From the NCBI GenBank assembly GCA_027493445.1, contig JAOSKU010000001.1:1166501-1230500 (forward strand): a DNA stretch of 64,000 nt. Direction: 5' to 3'. The stretch comes from Thermoleophilia bacterium (GTDB lineage Bacteria > Actinomycetota > Thermoleophilia > RBG-16-64-13). The notes beneath the pieces were generated by a model that was given only the letters and a program-made list of their open reading frames with translations, did not search any database and was not told where the DNA came from. The position numbers were made by a program, and so were the translations under genes. Shown here piece after piece: positions 16,024 through 24,870 of this stretch. The number at the start of each line of letters is the position of its first letter. The first letter of the stretch is position 1.

Positions 16024-16419
16024 TCAGAACGCATCGAGCGCGACGGCTACCGCTGGGAATGACTTCAGCAATTGCGCATCGGATGTCACAAGCGGCACGC
16101 CAAGCTCCTGCGCCAGCGCAACAAACTCGCAGTCGTAGGCCGAACAGGGCGAGGTCGATGCGAGACTCAGGACCTGTCCGGATTCCACCCGGTACTCGGA
16201 GCCGTCAAGTAGAGATTCGGCCTCCGCGACCAGTTCCAATGCGTCTGAGAGAACAAGCTGTCCGCGCTTGAGATAAGTAGCCACGACGTTACGGAACTCA
16301 CTGCGCCATAGAATCGGTGCAGCCCAGTGCGGGTCCTTCTGAAAAGTCTGCCGTGCCTGTGGGGTTTTCTGCCCGCCCAGAAAAAGATAGGCAATGACAT
16401 TCGTGTCGACGACTATCAT
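16024..16419 (-). CDS. VapC-type PIN-domain ribonuclease toxin
   Basis: The 131-aa protein has the PIN acidic residues: MIVVDTNVIAYLFLGG (Asp 5), the Glu in ILWRSEFRNVV, and CSAYDCEFVALAQELGVPLV followed by TSDAQLL. PIN toxins cleave RNA, often initiator tRNA or rRNA. It overlaps its antitoxin by four bases (ATGA). It is complete, one of the few intact toxins in cluster A. The IS701-split attC A1 lies immediately downstream, making the pair a cassette. Confidence 0.92.
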   Translation of the reverse strand: MIVVDTNVIAYLFLGGQKTPQARQTFQKDPHWAAPILWRSEFRNVVATYLKRGQLVLSDALELVAEAESLLDGSEYRVESGQVLSLASTSPCSAYDCEFVALAQELGVPLVTSDAQLLKSFPAVAVALDAF

Positions 16420-16658
16420 GGGCGCCCTGAATCCTTGGCAATCTTAAGAGAATCTTCCGTGAGCGGCGGGAGCGCAACCCTCTCGCGCAGAGCATCCGCA
16501 CGATTGAGAAGTGTGGTCGCGTCGATCCGCTGGCTCGCGAAAGCTCTTTCCAGGCAGACGATAACCTCACTGTTGATGCTCCGACGATGGGCAGCGGCGC
16601 TCTTCTTCAGGCGCGCATAGAGCTCGTCAGGAATGCTCTTGATCGTTATTGTTGCCAT
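16416..16658 (-). CDS. VapB/FitA-type antitoxin
   Basis: The protein MATITIKSIPDELYARLKKS, then AAAHRRSINSEVIVCLERAF, is a ribbon-helix-helix antitoxin of the Arc/FitA type and partner of the PIN toxin that overlaps it. I start at the ATG at 16658 rather than further upstream because it begins the conserved domain. The C-terminal tail should block the toxin. A CATAAT hexamer about 20 bases upstream could be its -10 element. Confidence 0.88.
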   Translation of the reverse strand: MATITIKSIPDELYARLKKSAAAHRRSINSEVIVCLERAFASQRIDATTLLNRADALRERVALPPLTEDSLKIAKDSGRP

Positions 16659-16734
16659 CCCCGATTCCTCCGGCGGTTCCTGCATGATTCCATTATGCAA
16701 CCATTCTACATGTTCCTACCGGACGGCGTCAACC

Positions 16735-16790
16735 GGCTAACGCTCTTGCGCGTCAGCGGAGGGCCGCGCAGCGGACTGTGCGTTGCAACC
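16735..16790 (-). repeat. attC site A2, one box degenerate
   Basis: GGCTAAC at 16735-16741 (GTTAGCC on the minus strand) is intact and is followed by GCGCGTCAGCGG/CCGCGCAGCGG arms. The other end reads GTTGCAA instead of GTTRRRY. Confidence 0.55.
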
Positions 16791-16808
16791 GGATGCCAGA
16801 CGCCCCTT

Positions 16809-17125
16809 TCACCCGACCGCCCACTCCGAAGAGAGCAAGGTCGCCTGCTCTAGAACTGTCTGCGTGGCCTTCTCCTGCTTGTCCGGCGGGTAGCCGTGCT
16901 TGCGCAGGATGCGGCTGACTGCCAGCGCGCTTCGGACGGAACCCAGAAGATGCTCTGGGCGCGGTGCTCGTCCGGGGCCTCGGGATCGGCACCCTTGGCC
17001 TGTGCGGCGACGAGCTTGGCGTACTGCTCCTCGAAGGCGTCGGAGATGTATTTGAGGAATATGAGACCGAGGACGACGTGTTTGTACTCGGCCGCGTCCA
17101 TGCTGCCGCGAAGTGCCGCCGCCCT
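16809..17125 (-). pseudogene. Collapsed type I restriction locus: HsdM start joined to HsdR end
   Basis: Reading the minus strand, [20 protein letters not shown] and [20 protein letters not shown] are a normal HsdM N terminus. After [11 protein letters not shown] the sequence switches to [20 protein letters not shown] and VLEQATLL, the usual C terminus of HsdR. Thus the ends of an hsdM...hsdR operon survive while everything between was deleted. It is of a different subtype from the complete system at 18.9-28 kb. Confidence 0.8.
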
Positions 17126-17147
17126 GACGGTCGACCCGCAGTCGTCT

Positions 17148-17912
17148 CTAGATATTCATCCCTCCGTCGGCCATGAACACGCTCCCGGTGGAGAAGCTGC
17201 TCTGGTCGGAGGCCAGGAACAGGAGCATGCGCGCGATCTCCTCCGCCTGGGCGTGGCGGCCCAACGGGATCACGCGATTCAGGAACTCGGTGCCGTCTTC
17301 GCCCACGATCTCGGTCAGCGTCTCCTCGATGGTGGTCTGGAACTGGTTGTCGATGGGTCCGGGGGCGAGCACGTTCACCCGGATGCCGCGCCCGGCCGCT
17401 TCCCTCGCCACCACGCGGGCCAGGCCGATCAGCGCGTGCTTGGAGGTGGCATAGGCGCAGGTGCCGGGATCGGCGCGCACGCCCATGATGCTCGAGGTGA
17501 TGACGATGCTGCCGCCGTCCCTCATGCGCGGCAGGCCGTACTTGCAGGCGAGGAACGAGCCGCGCACGTTGGTTGCCATCACCGCGTCGAAAGTCTCCTC
17601 GGGGAACTCGGTCACCGGAGAGAGCACGCCGGCTATGCCCGCGTGGCTGAAGAGGACGTCGATGGGGCCCCAGGCGGCCACGGCCCGCTCGAGGTAGCGG
17701 ACGGTATCCTCCGCGCTCGAGACGTCGGCGGCCAGCCAGTCCAGGTGGCCCGGGCGCGCGGACAAGGTCTCGGCGGCGCGGGCGAGCTTCTCCTCGGTAC
17801 GGCCGACGAGGAGGACACGCGCCCCCTCCTCCAAGAGGAGCGCGGCGCTCGCGTACCCCACGCTGCCGGCGCCGCCGGTCACGACGCACACCTTGTCGTT
17901 CATGATCCCCAT
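17148..17912 (-). CDS. Short-chain dehydrogenase/reductase
   Basis: A 254-aa classical SDR. The nucleotide-binding glycines are in [22 protein letters not shown] is in the NAG position, and the catalytic Ser, Tyr and Lys are in [11 protein letters not shown] and [17 protein letters not shown]. It ends in [15 protein letters not shown]. Start at 17912 has a GGAGGAG ribosome site. The substrate cannot be deduced. It sits between the collapsed restriction locus and a HepT-MntA pair within one attC-bounded segment, an unusual metabolic gene among defence and TA genes. Confidence 0.92.
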   Translation of the reverse strand: MGIMNDKVCVVTGGAGSVGYASAALLLEEGARVLLVGRTEEKLARAAETLSARPGHLDWLAADVSSAEDTVRYLERAVAAWGPIDVLFSHAGIAGVLSPVTEFPEETFDAVMATNVRGSFLACKYGLPRMRDGGSIVITSSIMGVRADPGTCAYATSKHALIGLARVVAREAAGRGIRVNVLAPGPIDNQFQTTIEETLTEIVGEDGTEFLNRVIPLGRHAQAEEIARMLLFLASDQSSFSTGSVFMADGGMNI

Positions 17913-17966
17913 GGTGCTCCTCCCAGTCGTATCAGATCCGCGAGTCCGATCGTCGGGGCCGGCTCG

Positions 17967-18185
17967 CTACCGGGTGCGCCCCTGTGTGATACGGACGAAG
18001 ATGTCGGGCGCGTTGTCACCGAGATAGTTGATGGCTTCACGGATAATCATGAACTCGCGCTCGACCGCCGAGCGGACCATCCGGTTCGCAACATAGGACT
18101 TCACGTCCACGCCGGCGACATAGGCGGCGATCGCGTCGCAGGAGATGACGATGTCCTCGACGAACGCGCGCGGCTCACGCTGCAT
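17967..18185 (-). pseudogene. HepT-like HEPN toxin, C-terminally truncated
   Basis: The start MQREPRAFVEDIVISCDAIA and VRSAVEREFMIIREAINYLG match DUF86/HepT. The protein ends after APDIFVRITQGRTR, before the catalytic R-x4-6-H motif (normally GxRNxLVHxY). Without that motif the toxin should be inactive. It overlaps the MntA gene by 11 bases. Confidence 0.8.
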
Positions 18186-18483
18186 AGAGCATCTGCTTCG
18201 TGCGCTCGACTTCTGCACGGATGTAGCGGTTCTTGATCGCGTCGCTCATGACGAGATCGACATTCGTGCCGAGAAGTGCGCGCAGCTCATCGAGCAGCCC
18301 AAAATAGGCGTCGATCAGCTCGAACGGATCCTGGTCCCCGAAGTCCGCAAGCAGGTCGACGTCGCTCTCACCGAAGCGGTAGTCATCACGGATCGCCGAG
18401 CCGAAGACGTCCATGCGCACGACCCCGTACTTGCGGCACAATGCAGCGATAGCGTCACGTTGGCTCTCGAGTGCTGCGACCAT
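18175..18483 (-). CDS. MntA-type minimal nucleotidyltransferase antitoxin
   Basis: MntA adds nucleotides (AMP) to HepT to neutralise it. The signature FGSAIRDDYRFGESDVDLLA contains the GS and D-x-D motifs, and DAIKNRYIRAEVERTKQMLY is the usual end. The ATG at 18483 follows GGAGG by six bases and is preferred over an upstream TTG. A GGGGGTATCATA promoter-like stretch lies about 20 bases upstream. The antitoxin is intact although its HepT is truncated. Confidence 0.9.
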   Translation of the reverse strand: MVAALESQRDAIAALCRKYGVVRMDVFGSAIRDDYRFGESDVDLLADFGDQDPFELIDAYFGLLDELRALLGTNVDLVMSDAIKNRYIRAEVERTKQMLYAA

Positions 18484-18563
18484 GATCAACCTCCACGCCT
18501 ATGATACCCCCGCTCACAAGCGGTGCCGCCCACGCCGCAATGCGTACCGCCTCCATGGAGGCG

Positions 18564-18625
18564 GACTGACGCCCTGGCGCATGACCGCGCCGCACAGCGG
18601 CGTCCGGTTGATGCGCCTGCTAGCT
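18564..18625 (-). repeat. attC-like site A3, degenerate boxes
   Basis: The minus strand reads GCTAGCAGGCGCATCAACCG ... CGGTCATGCGCC ... GTCAGTC. The arms are collinear with intact sites such as the one at 60119, but both terminal boxes carry point changes, so it may no longer recombine. Confidence 0.6.
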
Positions 18626-18635
18626 GCCCGTAGGC

Positions 18636-18779
18636 CTAGCTCGCCTGGGCCCGCACTTGCACCTCGCGCTCCAACCGGTCACCGAGCTCGTCAGCCGCGA
18701 CGTCAAGATCGTAGTCAGACTGCAGACCGAGCCAGAACTGAGGCGAGGTGCCAAAGTAGCGCGCCAGGGCCACTTGTGC
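18636..18779 (-). pseudogene. HigA antitoxin C-terminal remnant
   Basis: The fragment LARYFGTSPQFWLGLQSDYD, then LDVAADELGDRLEREVQ, is the end of an XRE-family HigA antitoxin. It begins directly at the attC A4 border with no start codon or DNA-binding domain, so the cassette boundary cut the gene. Confidence 0.8.
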
Positions 18780-18839
18780 GCCCAACGCTAGGCATCAGCG
18801 GCGATACGCAGCGGCGGCCGCTGCCTGCTGGTGTTGGGC
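18780..18839 (-). repeat. attC site A4, 3' border of the large restriction cassette
   Basis: GCCCAAC (18780-18786) and GTTGGGC (18833-18839) are exact inverted 7-mers enclosing AGCGGC/GCCGCT arms, 60 bases in all. It lies 46 bases beyond the hsdR stop. Confidence 0.85.
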
Positions 18840-18885
18840 CGCCCTTCACAATCTGCCCTTACTGGTCGACGGCGCATCGCCCTGA

Positions 18886-21800
18886 TCATCGCAGCACGTC
18901 CACCAGCTCTGCGATTACGGACACCTCGCCCTCGTCGATGCCCGTCAAAACGATGGGTTCGAAGTCGGGATTCTCGGGGAGGAGCCGAATGACCTTGTGC
19001 GTCCAGTCGCCCCTCCCGTCGGCCTCCTTTTCGCTCTCGTAGCGCTTGACGGTGTAGCTGCCGCCAGACTCGGGGTCCTCGATGGACTGATGCTGAAAGA
19101 GGACAATGCGGCCCTGGCGGGATCCCGTGACCGGGGAGCGGAACAGACACCAGGCACCGTCGGGGATCCGCGGCTCCATCGAGCGACCCACTACCTGCGC
19201 GACGAACATGCCCTCGGACAGTTGCCGCCCGGTGCGCGGGGCGACCCAGCCATCGGGCTCGACATGCTGGCCGGCGCCGAACGCGCCGGCAGCGGCCTTG
19301 AGCGTGTAGAGCGGCACGCAGGTGCGATACTTGTCCTCTTGCGGCGGCTCGACCAGTCGGAAAGGCGCGTCGCCGGCGGCCGGTGCTTGGGCCTGCTCGC
19401 CGCGGACCTGCTCGTAGACCTTCTTCAGCAGGTGCTTGCCAACGACGTCCTGGAACTCCTGGTCGTTCATGAAGCGACCGGTAATGTCCTCGTTCTGCTC
19501 CATGCGGTCGATGAAGAGCCCCTCCAGCGCCTTGAGAAACACGTAGCCGAAGTTCTCCATGGAGTTCGCCAAGGCGGCCTGGCGGATCTCGGGATCGGCC
19601 AGGGCGTCCTCGCGGATGGACTCCAGGAAGAGCTGGTCTCCCGGTTTGAAATCGGTCCCGAAGCGCTCGTTCAGGATGTCGATGAGCTGGGAGAGCTCGA
19701 TCTTCTCAGCGTGGGCGGCCCGGCTGCCGACCGCAACCGGGCCCGCCACCTCGCCACCCTTCCCGGCTTCGAGGGGGATGGAGCCCTCGCTGATCTTCTG
19801 GAGGCGGTAGTACTTCAGTGCCACCTCGTCATCGAAGTCATAGACCGGACCGCGGTCCCCCCTCGGCAGCTTCGCGAGCAGGAAGCGGATGTACGAGTAG
19901 AGCTTCTCGAGGTCGGAGTCCTGGAAGGGGATGACCTGGGAAAGGAAGGCGTAGAGGTTGCGGTAGGCCACGAGGGTCTTGCGGAACTCCTCGCGCTCCT
20001 CCTCGGCGAGCTGTTTGTAGCGGTTCGCGGCGGGGTCGATGCAGGCGTTCATCCGCGCATGGTCCGCGGCCGTCTGGTTCTGCCTGGGCTTGTAGAAGAC
20101 CTTGCAGAACTTCTCGACCTCGCTCTTGTGATAGACCTGGTGAGCGTCGAGCTTGGCCTGGAGCTCATAGAGCTGCCTCGGCTCCGCGCGCTCCCCGATC
20201 AGGGTCTGCTCGTAGTAGGGCTGGAAGGCGGCCAGGATCTCCTCCGGCTCGTTCACGAAGTCGAGCACGAAGGTGTCCTCTTTCCCCGAATGCCTGCGAT
20301 TGAGCCGGGAGAGCGTCTGCACAGCCTGGATGCCGGCCAGGCGCTTGTCGACGTACATGGTGTGCAGGAGCGGCTGGTCGAACCCGGTCTGGTACTTCTC
20401 CGCCACGAGCAGGACCTGGTACTCCTCCGAACCGAAGCGCTCGGGGAGCTCCTTCTCGCGGATGCCCTGGTTCATCCCGACCTCGGTGTACTCGACGCCG
20501 GGCGCGTCGGGATCGATCACCGTGCCGGAGAAGGCCACGAGCGTCTTGATGCCCTGGTAGCCCTTTTCCGCGATGTACCGGTCGAAGGCCTGCTTGTAGC
20601 GGACGGCGTGAAGCCGGCTGGAGGTGACCACCATGGCCTTCGCCTTCCCGCCGATCTTGTGCATGGTGAAATGGCGGAAGTGCTCGACCATGACCTCGGT
20701 CTTCTGCGCGATGTTGTGCGGGTGCAGGCTCATGAAACGCGCCAGCGCGCGCGCCGCCTTGCGCTTGTCGACCTCCGGGTCGTCCTCGATCGCCTTGATC
20801 AGCCGGTAGTAGGTCTTGTAGGTGGTGTAGTTCAGAAGGACGTCGAGGATGAAGCCCTCCTCGATCGCCTGTCGCATGCTGTAGAGGTGGAAGGGTTGCG
20901 GCGTGCCGTCCATCCCGGGCACGCCGAACACCTCGAGGGTCTTGTACTTCGGCGTAGCCGTGAAGGCGAAGAAGCTGATGTTGGGCTGGCGGCCGCGCTT
21001 GGCCATGGTGAGGAGGATCTCCTCCTCGTGATCGGGCAGGCCCTCCTCCGCCGCCTTCTGCTGCGCCTCCTCGCGAATCGCCGCTCCGCCGAGGACGCCC
21101 TTGAGCTCGGTCGCCGTCTCGCCACCCTGGGAGCTGTGCGCCTCGTCGATCACCACGGCGTACTTCCGGAGCGGCAGGTCGCCGATCTTCTCGGTGACGA
21201 AGGGGAACTTTTGCAGGGTCGTGACCACGATCGGGACGCCGGCCCCGAGGGCCTCAGCGAGCTGCGCCGAGTCGCGGTCGATCTTCTGGACCACCCCCTG
21301 CCGGTGCTCGAACTGGTAGATCGTGTTCTGAAGCTGTTGATCGAGCACTACCCGGTCGGTGACGACCACGACCGAGTCGAAGATCCTCTCGTCCTGCGCG
21401 TCGTGGAGGGTCGAGAGGCGATGCACCAGCCAGGCGATGGAGTTGGATTTGCCGCTCCCGGCCGAGTGCTGGACGAGGTAGTTGGCACCCGCCCTGCACT
21501 CACGCGCATCGCGGACCAGCGCTCGCACGCAGTTGAGCTGGTGGTAACGGGGGAAGATCATAGTCTCCCGCTTGACCCTCCTGTTGCCGAGGCGCTTCTC
21601 CTCGACCTGCAGGTGGATGAAGCGGGCGAGGACGTCGAGCAGGCTCCCGCGTTCGAGGACTTCCTCCCACAGGTAGGCCGTCTTCCAGCCGTTGGGGTTC
21701 TCGGGGTTGCCGCCGCCGCCCGCGCGGCCCTTGTTGAAGGGCAGGAAGTGCGTGTTGCGACCGGCAAGGCGCGTGGTCATGTAGACCTCGTCCGGGTCCA

Positions 21801-22383
21801 CCGCGAAATGGACGAGGGCCCGCTTCTTGAACGGGAAGATGAGGTCGGCCGGATCCCGGTCGTGCTTGTACTGGTGGACGGCGTCGCGCCAGGTCTGTCC
21901 CGTCATGGGGTTCTTGAGCTCGGCCGTGACCACCGGGATGCCGTTGAGGCCGAGTATTACGTCGAGCGTGTTCCCGTGCCGCGTCGAGTACCGCACCTGC
22001 CGCGTGACGGTGAGGCGGTTCGCCGTGTAGCGTCGCTCGGCCTCCGGGTTCATGCCGCTGGCCGGCGCGAAGTAAGCGGCGCGGAAGAGCTTCCCGAAGG
22101 ACTTGAAGCCGTGCCGGAGCACCGACAGACACCCCTCGTGCTCCGAGTCGAGCGCGCGGCACAGATCGTCGATGAGCGTCTGCGCCGCCCTGTCTTTCTG
22201 GAGGTTCTTCAGGTACTCCCACTCGGCGGGCTGCGTCTCCTCGACGAAAGCGAGGAACGTGGCCGGGTCGATGCAGCGCTGGGCGTCGAACGCGTCTCGG
22301 TTGCCGGGCAGGTATCCGCCCGAGGTGATGAGGTACGCCTCGATGGCGGACTCGAAGGCGGCTTCGGTGTGGTGGCCGGGCAT
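18886..22383 (-). CDS. hsdR: Type I restriction subunit HsdR fused to a C-terminal LexA/S24-type peptidase domain
   Basis: HsdR is the ATP-driven translocase and nuclease of a type I system. From the ATG at 22383 it is 1165 aa. The N-terminal part has the nuclease-type motif VVTAELKN (E-x-K). Helicase motifs follow: HSAGSGKSNSIAWLVHRL (Walker A), VVIDEAHSSQGG, FFAFTATPK and AVQTLSRLNRR. The last 140 or so residues are unlike HsdR: MFVAQVVGRSMEPRIPDGAW (the Ser of an S24 domain) and GGSYTVKRYE (the Lys), the LexA/UmuD/CI autoprotease dyad. A fused S24 domain suggests DNA-damage or ligand-linked self-cleavage; this is inference. The start overlaps the stop of a 48-aa ORF (TGATG). Confidence 0.93.
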   Translation of the reverse strand: MPGHHTEAAFESAIEAYLITSGGYLPGNRDAFDAQRCIDPATFLAFVEETQPAEWEYLKNLQKDRAAQTLIDDLCRALDSEHEGCLSVLRHGFKSFGKLFRAAYFAPASGMNPEAERRYTANRLTVTRQVRYSTRHGNTLDVILGLNGIPVVTAELKNPMTGQTWRDAVHQYKHDRDPADLIFPFKKRALVHFAVDPDEVYMTTRLAGRNTHFLPFNKGRAGGGGNPENPNGWKTAYLWEEVLERGSLLDVLARFIHLQVEEKRLGNRRVKRETMIFPRYHQLNCVRALVRDARECRAGANYLVQHSAGSGKSNSIAWLVHRLSTLHDAQDERIFDSVVVVTDRVVLDQQLQNTIYQFEHRQGVVQKIDRDSAQLAEALGAGVPIVVTTLQKFPFVTEKIGDLPLRKYAVVIDEAHSSQGGETATELKGVLGGAAIREEAQQKAAEEGLPDHEEEILLTMAKRGRQPNISFFAFTATPKYKTLEVFGVPGMDGTPQPFHLYSMRQAIEEGFILDVLLNYTTYKTYYRLIKAIEDDPEVDKRKAARALARFMSLHPHNIAQKTEVMVEHFRHFTMHKIGGKAKAMVVTSSRLHAVRYKQAFDRYIAEKGYQGIKTLVAFSGTVIDPDAPGVEYTEVGMNQGIREKELPERFGSEEYQVLLVAEKYQTGFDQPLLHTMYVDKRLAGIQAVQTLSRLNRRHSGKEDTFVLDFVNEPEEILAAFQPYYEQTLIGERAEPRQLYELQAKLDAHQVYHKSEVEKFCKVFYKPRQNQTAADHARMNACIDPAANRYKQLAEEEREEFRKTLVAYRNLYAFLSQVIPFQDSDLEKLYSYIRFLLAKLPRGDRGPVYDFDDEVALKYYRLQKISEGSIPLEAGKGGEVAGPVAVGSRAAHAEKIELSQLIDILNERFGTDFKPGDQLFLESIREDALADPEIRQAALANSMENFGYVFLKALEGLFIDRMEQNEDITGRFMNDQEFQDVVGKHLLKKVYEQVRGEQAQAPAAGDAPFRLVEPPQEDKYRTCVPLYTLKAAAGAFGAGQHVEPDGWVAPRTGRQLSEGMFVAQVVGRSMEPRIPDGAWCLFRSPVTGSRQGRIVLFQHQSIEDPESGGSYTVKRYESEKEADGRGDWTHKVIRLLPENPDFEPIVLTGIDEGEVSVIAELVDVLR

Positions 22384-22529
22384 CAGGCGACCTCCTGGCC
22401 AGCTTCGACCGGGAAAGGGTGACGCGGTGCGCCCTTGACTTCCAGGCGCCGAGGGCCGATACTTGCTTTGGAGGCTCGGCCTACGAGCTGCTTTCGGGTG
22501 GCTCCGACGGCATTGCCTCCTTTTTTCAT
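22383..22529 (-). CDS. 48-aa basic protein coupled to DUF3800 and HsdR
   Basis: A short ORF exactly fills the space between the DUF3800 gene and hsdR. Its ATG overlaps the DUF3800 stop (ATGA) and its TGA overlaps the hsdR ATG (TGATG). The product begins MKKGGNAVGATRKQLVGRAS and is rich in Lys/Arg, with a Pro-containing C terminus (APRHPFPVEAGQEVA). I know no family for it. The double overlap argues for real translation, at least as a coupling leader for hsdR. It is too short to have been noticed by length-filtered gene calling. Confidence 0.6.
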   Translation of the reverse strand: MKKGGNAVGATRKQLVGRASKASIGPRRLEVKGAPRHPFPVEAGQEVA

Positions 22530-23419
22530 CCCTCACCTCGCCTGGCGGTGTACGGGTCCGGCACGAACACGATACCGTAGAGCTCGTGCACGGAGCCAGC
22601 ACGGTAACCCTGCCCGCGGAACTGGAGGCGGGCGAGCCACGGCCCGAAGGCGTCGGCGATCTCCTTTCGGATCGGCGCGTCCATCGCGCGAGTCGGCAGA
22701 CGGAAGCCCCAGTTCACGCAGTAGATCGCCAAGTCGGCCGCCTGAACAGGGTAGGTCATGTCGGACGACACGAAGAACGGCGTCGGCACGATCCAGGAAG
22801 ACCGGTATCGCCCCGTCTGTGTCTTCCGGAAGTACGCCTCGAGACGGCGCACGAAACGCCGGTCGTCGGTCTCGTCCACCTCGTCCATCACGAGTAGGCC
22901 GTACTGCTCCTCTTGCTCCAGAAGATTGAAATAGCGTTCGAGCAGGAAGACCTGATCCTTTCGTAGGAACTCCTCGGCCTCAAGAGTCTTCGGCTTGGTG
23001 ACGCGGCAGGGAATCGCGGCGGCGGCGAAGAGTTGCGCCTTGTGGTCCCGAAGGAGCTCGAACATCCCCGTCGCCATCTCGAGGCACGCCTGCCCGTAGG
23101 CCGTGAACTCGACCCGGGACGGCGGCTTCTTCTCCAGGCCCTTCGCGAGAAAGCCCCGACAGTGCTTGCGGCGCTCCTCGTCTGACATACGCGGTGCTTG
23201 CGCTGCCCACTTAAACCGGTCCTTGTCCAGGAGCTTGCAGCCTTTCAGCTCCGCCTGGAACTGGTGCAGCGCCGTCCCGAAGGCCGCGAGCTCCAGCCGC
23301 TGCATATCCTGGACGAAGGGCCAGAGTTCGGAGGCGTGCAGCGCCACGCCGCCCCGGACTTCGTAAGGCATGGCCCGGTGGTCGTGGCCACTCTCGTCCA
23401 AGAAGAGGAGCCAGCTCAC
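22526..23419 (-). CDS. DUF3800 family protein
   Basis: DUF3800 proteins have a predicted RNase H-like fold and often accompany mobile and defence genes; activity is not established. This 297-aa copy starts WLLFLDESGHDHRAMPYEVR (first Asp of the motif), has YGLLVMDEVDETDDRRFVRR, and QAADLAIYCVNWGFR with the late Asp. The start is a GTG overlapping the hsdS stop (GTGA). It lies between hsdS and the small ORF before hsdR, unusual for a type I operon, so a role in restriction or RNA/DNA processing within the system is likely. Confidence 0.87.
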   Translation of the reverse strand: MSWLLFLDESGHDHRAMPYEVRGGVALHASELWPFVQDMQRLELAAFGTALHQFQAELKGCKLLDKDRFKWAAQAPRMSDEERRKHCRGFLAKGLEKKPPSRVEFTAYGQACLEMATGMFELLRDHKAQLFAAAAIPCRVTKPKTLEAEEFLRKDQVFLLERYFNLLEQEEQYGLLVMDEVDETDDRRFVRRLEAYFRKTQTGRYRSSWIVPTPFFVSSDMTYPVQAADLAIYCVNWGFRLPTRAMDAPIRKEIADAFGPWLARLQFRGQGYRAGSVHELYGIVFVPDPYTARRGEG

Positions 23420-24757
23420 CCGGCAGCCTCCTGGCGTACGTCGATCTTGCCCGTCACGGCGGCCGAGATGAGGGCCGTGCGGTACTCGCGGAGGCGGTCG
23501 ATGCTGAGATCCACCTTCCTGATTAGGCTCTCAAGGTGGCCGGAAATCCCCTGCACCCGTGCAAGAATCGCCACCTGCTCGCTCAAGGCTGGGAGCGGCA
23601 CCGGGAAACTCCGAAGCTTCGTGCTGTTCGTCGTCGCCAGATTGGTCGTTTGCTGCGACGTGCTCGTGAAGTAGTTCTTGCCATGCGACGACATAAGCAC
23701 CGCTGCGAGAAAGCGCGGGTTCAACACTCCTGCATTGGGTCGCACTGCAAAGATGTGGTTCTGATGCAGGCACCGGGGAATCTGGCCTTCCCATACGTAG
23801 CCGCGGCCTAGCTTGTCGAAGTCCCCACCCTCAGTCATCAAGACATCACCAAGCTCTAATTCATACCGACGAGCTTCGTGCAGGGGCAGTTCAATCTCCG
23901 TGACTGTCTCCAGGTCGAGGTAGCCGTCCTGCACGTTGGCTACCCGCAGATAGGGTCGCGGGACGAGGTCCTCGTGGACATACTTCTTGCCAAGGGTAAG
24001 TCCCGTCTGGAGGACCGAGACAAGCTTCAGTCGCTTGAGCTCCCAGTGCGCAGGCAGCTCACCCAGCCAGTCGATCCCCGAGTCCTTCATCGGGGCGTTG
24101 GGGTCGAGGCCCTTCGTGACGGCGTGGCTGATGAGCGCGGCGCGCTTCTCGTTGAGGAGCTCGATCTGGCGGCGCTTCTTCTCGATCAGCGCGTCGATCC
24201 GCGACGTTTCGCGGTCCAGGAAAGCAGTGATGGCGCGCTGCTCGTCGAGGGGGAATGAGAGTTGGCAGGTTGCCGATGAAATCCCAATTCGCACGGGGCA
24301 TCTTTGAACCATAGGTGGACGAATCAACAATCGAGATGAAGCCGGGATTGAGTAGGTAGTCTCTCAGGAAGTTCTGAAGTAATGCCCACGGCCGCAGAAC
24401 GAGCAGTTCACCCGTGCAGATGCCGTCGGTATGAGCCGCATGGGCTTTTGCCAAGTACGGCCGCAGTTTCCCAAGAAGTACATCTCCGCATCCGTAGAAG
24501 TTTGCCTGGCCCTCGCATGAAGCTTCTACATTGGTTGCAATTCGCTTTCCCGTCCAGGATTCGATGTGCTCCAGACCAGTGTATGGCAGGTTAGATTCAC
24601 TACCATCAACTTTCTGGTTGATGAGATCAGCACCGTACTTTAGGCGACGAACCTCCCAATGTTCCGGCACGTCGCCCAGCCATTCCACGCCGGATGGCTT
24701 GTATTCCTCGTATGGCCGTAACGCCGGCCGCAAGTTGTCCGTCGCCACCGTGCTCAC
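23416..24757 (-). CDS. hsdS: Type I specificity subunit HsdS (one frame break)
   Basis: HsdS carries two target-recognition domains that set the DNA sequence methylated and cut. Both repeats begin with the same signature: SGVEWLGDVPEHWEVRRLK near the start and SGIDWLGELPAHWELKRLK in the middle. They are separated by the conserved helix region LDEQRAITAFLDRETSRIDA with IEKKRRQIELLNEKR. Frame changes at a run of five C near 24250, between the first domain and the spacer helix. This is probably a sequencing indel because both sides are well conserved. The start is a GTG overlapping the 38-aa ORF stop (GTGA). Confidence 0.9.
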
Positions 24758-24870
24758 TGATCCACCTCCGGATTCAGGTCCTTGAGGCTAGTCAATTCGC
24801 GGGCGGTAGGTTTGACACCGCTGGTGTGTTTGACAAGCAGGCCGACGGGGATGGCCTGTCGTGGAGTCAT
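24754..24870 (-). CDS. 38-aa protein between the CHAT protease and HsdS
   Basis: The ATG at 24870 overlaps the CHAT stop (ATGA) and the TGA overlaps the hsdS GTG (GTGA). The peptide is MTPRQAIPVGLLVKHTSGVK followed by PTARELTSLKDLNPEVDQ. I do not recognise a family. The exact fit between two genes and the sensible composition argue that it is expressed; it could be a small inhibitor or an assembly peptide. No DNA-binding or membrane motif is visible. Confidence 0.6.
   Translation of the reverse strand: MTPRQAIPVGLLVKHTSGVKPTARELTSLKDLNPEVDQ

Noticed and set aside
18997..22422. 1141-aa open frame on the plus strand opposite hsdR
   Set aside because: It mirrors hsdR codons in a GC-rich gene, has no domain, and its composition (Val/Leu/Glu/Arg runs) is typical of antisense shadow frames.
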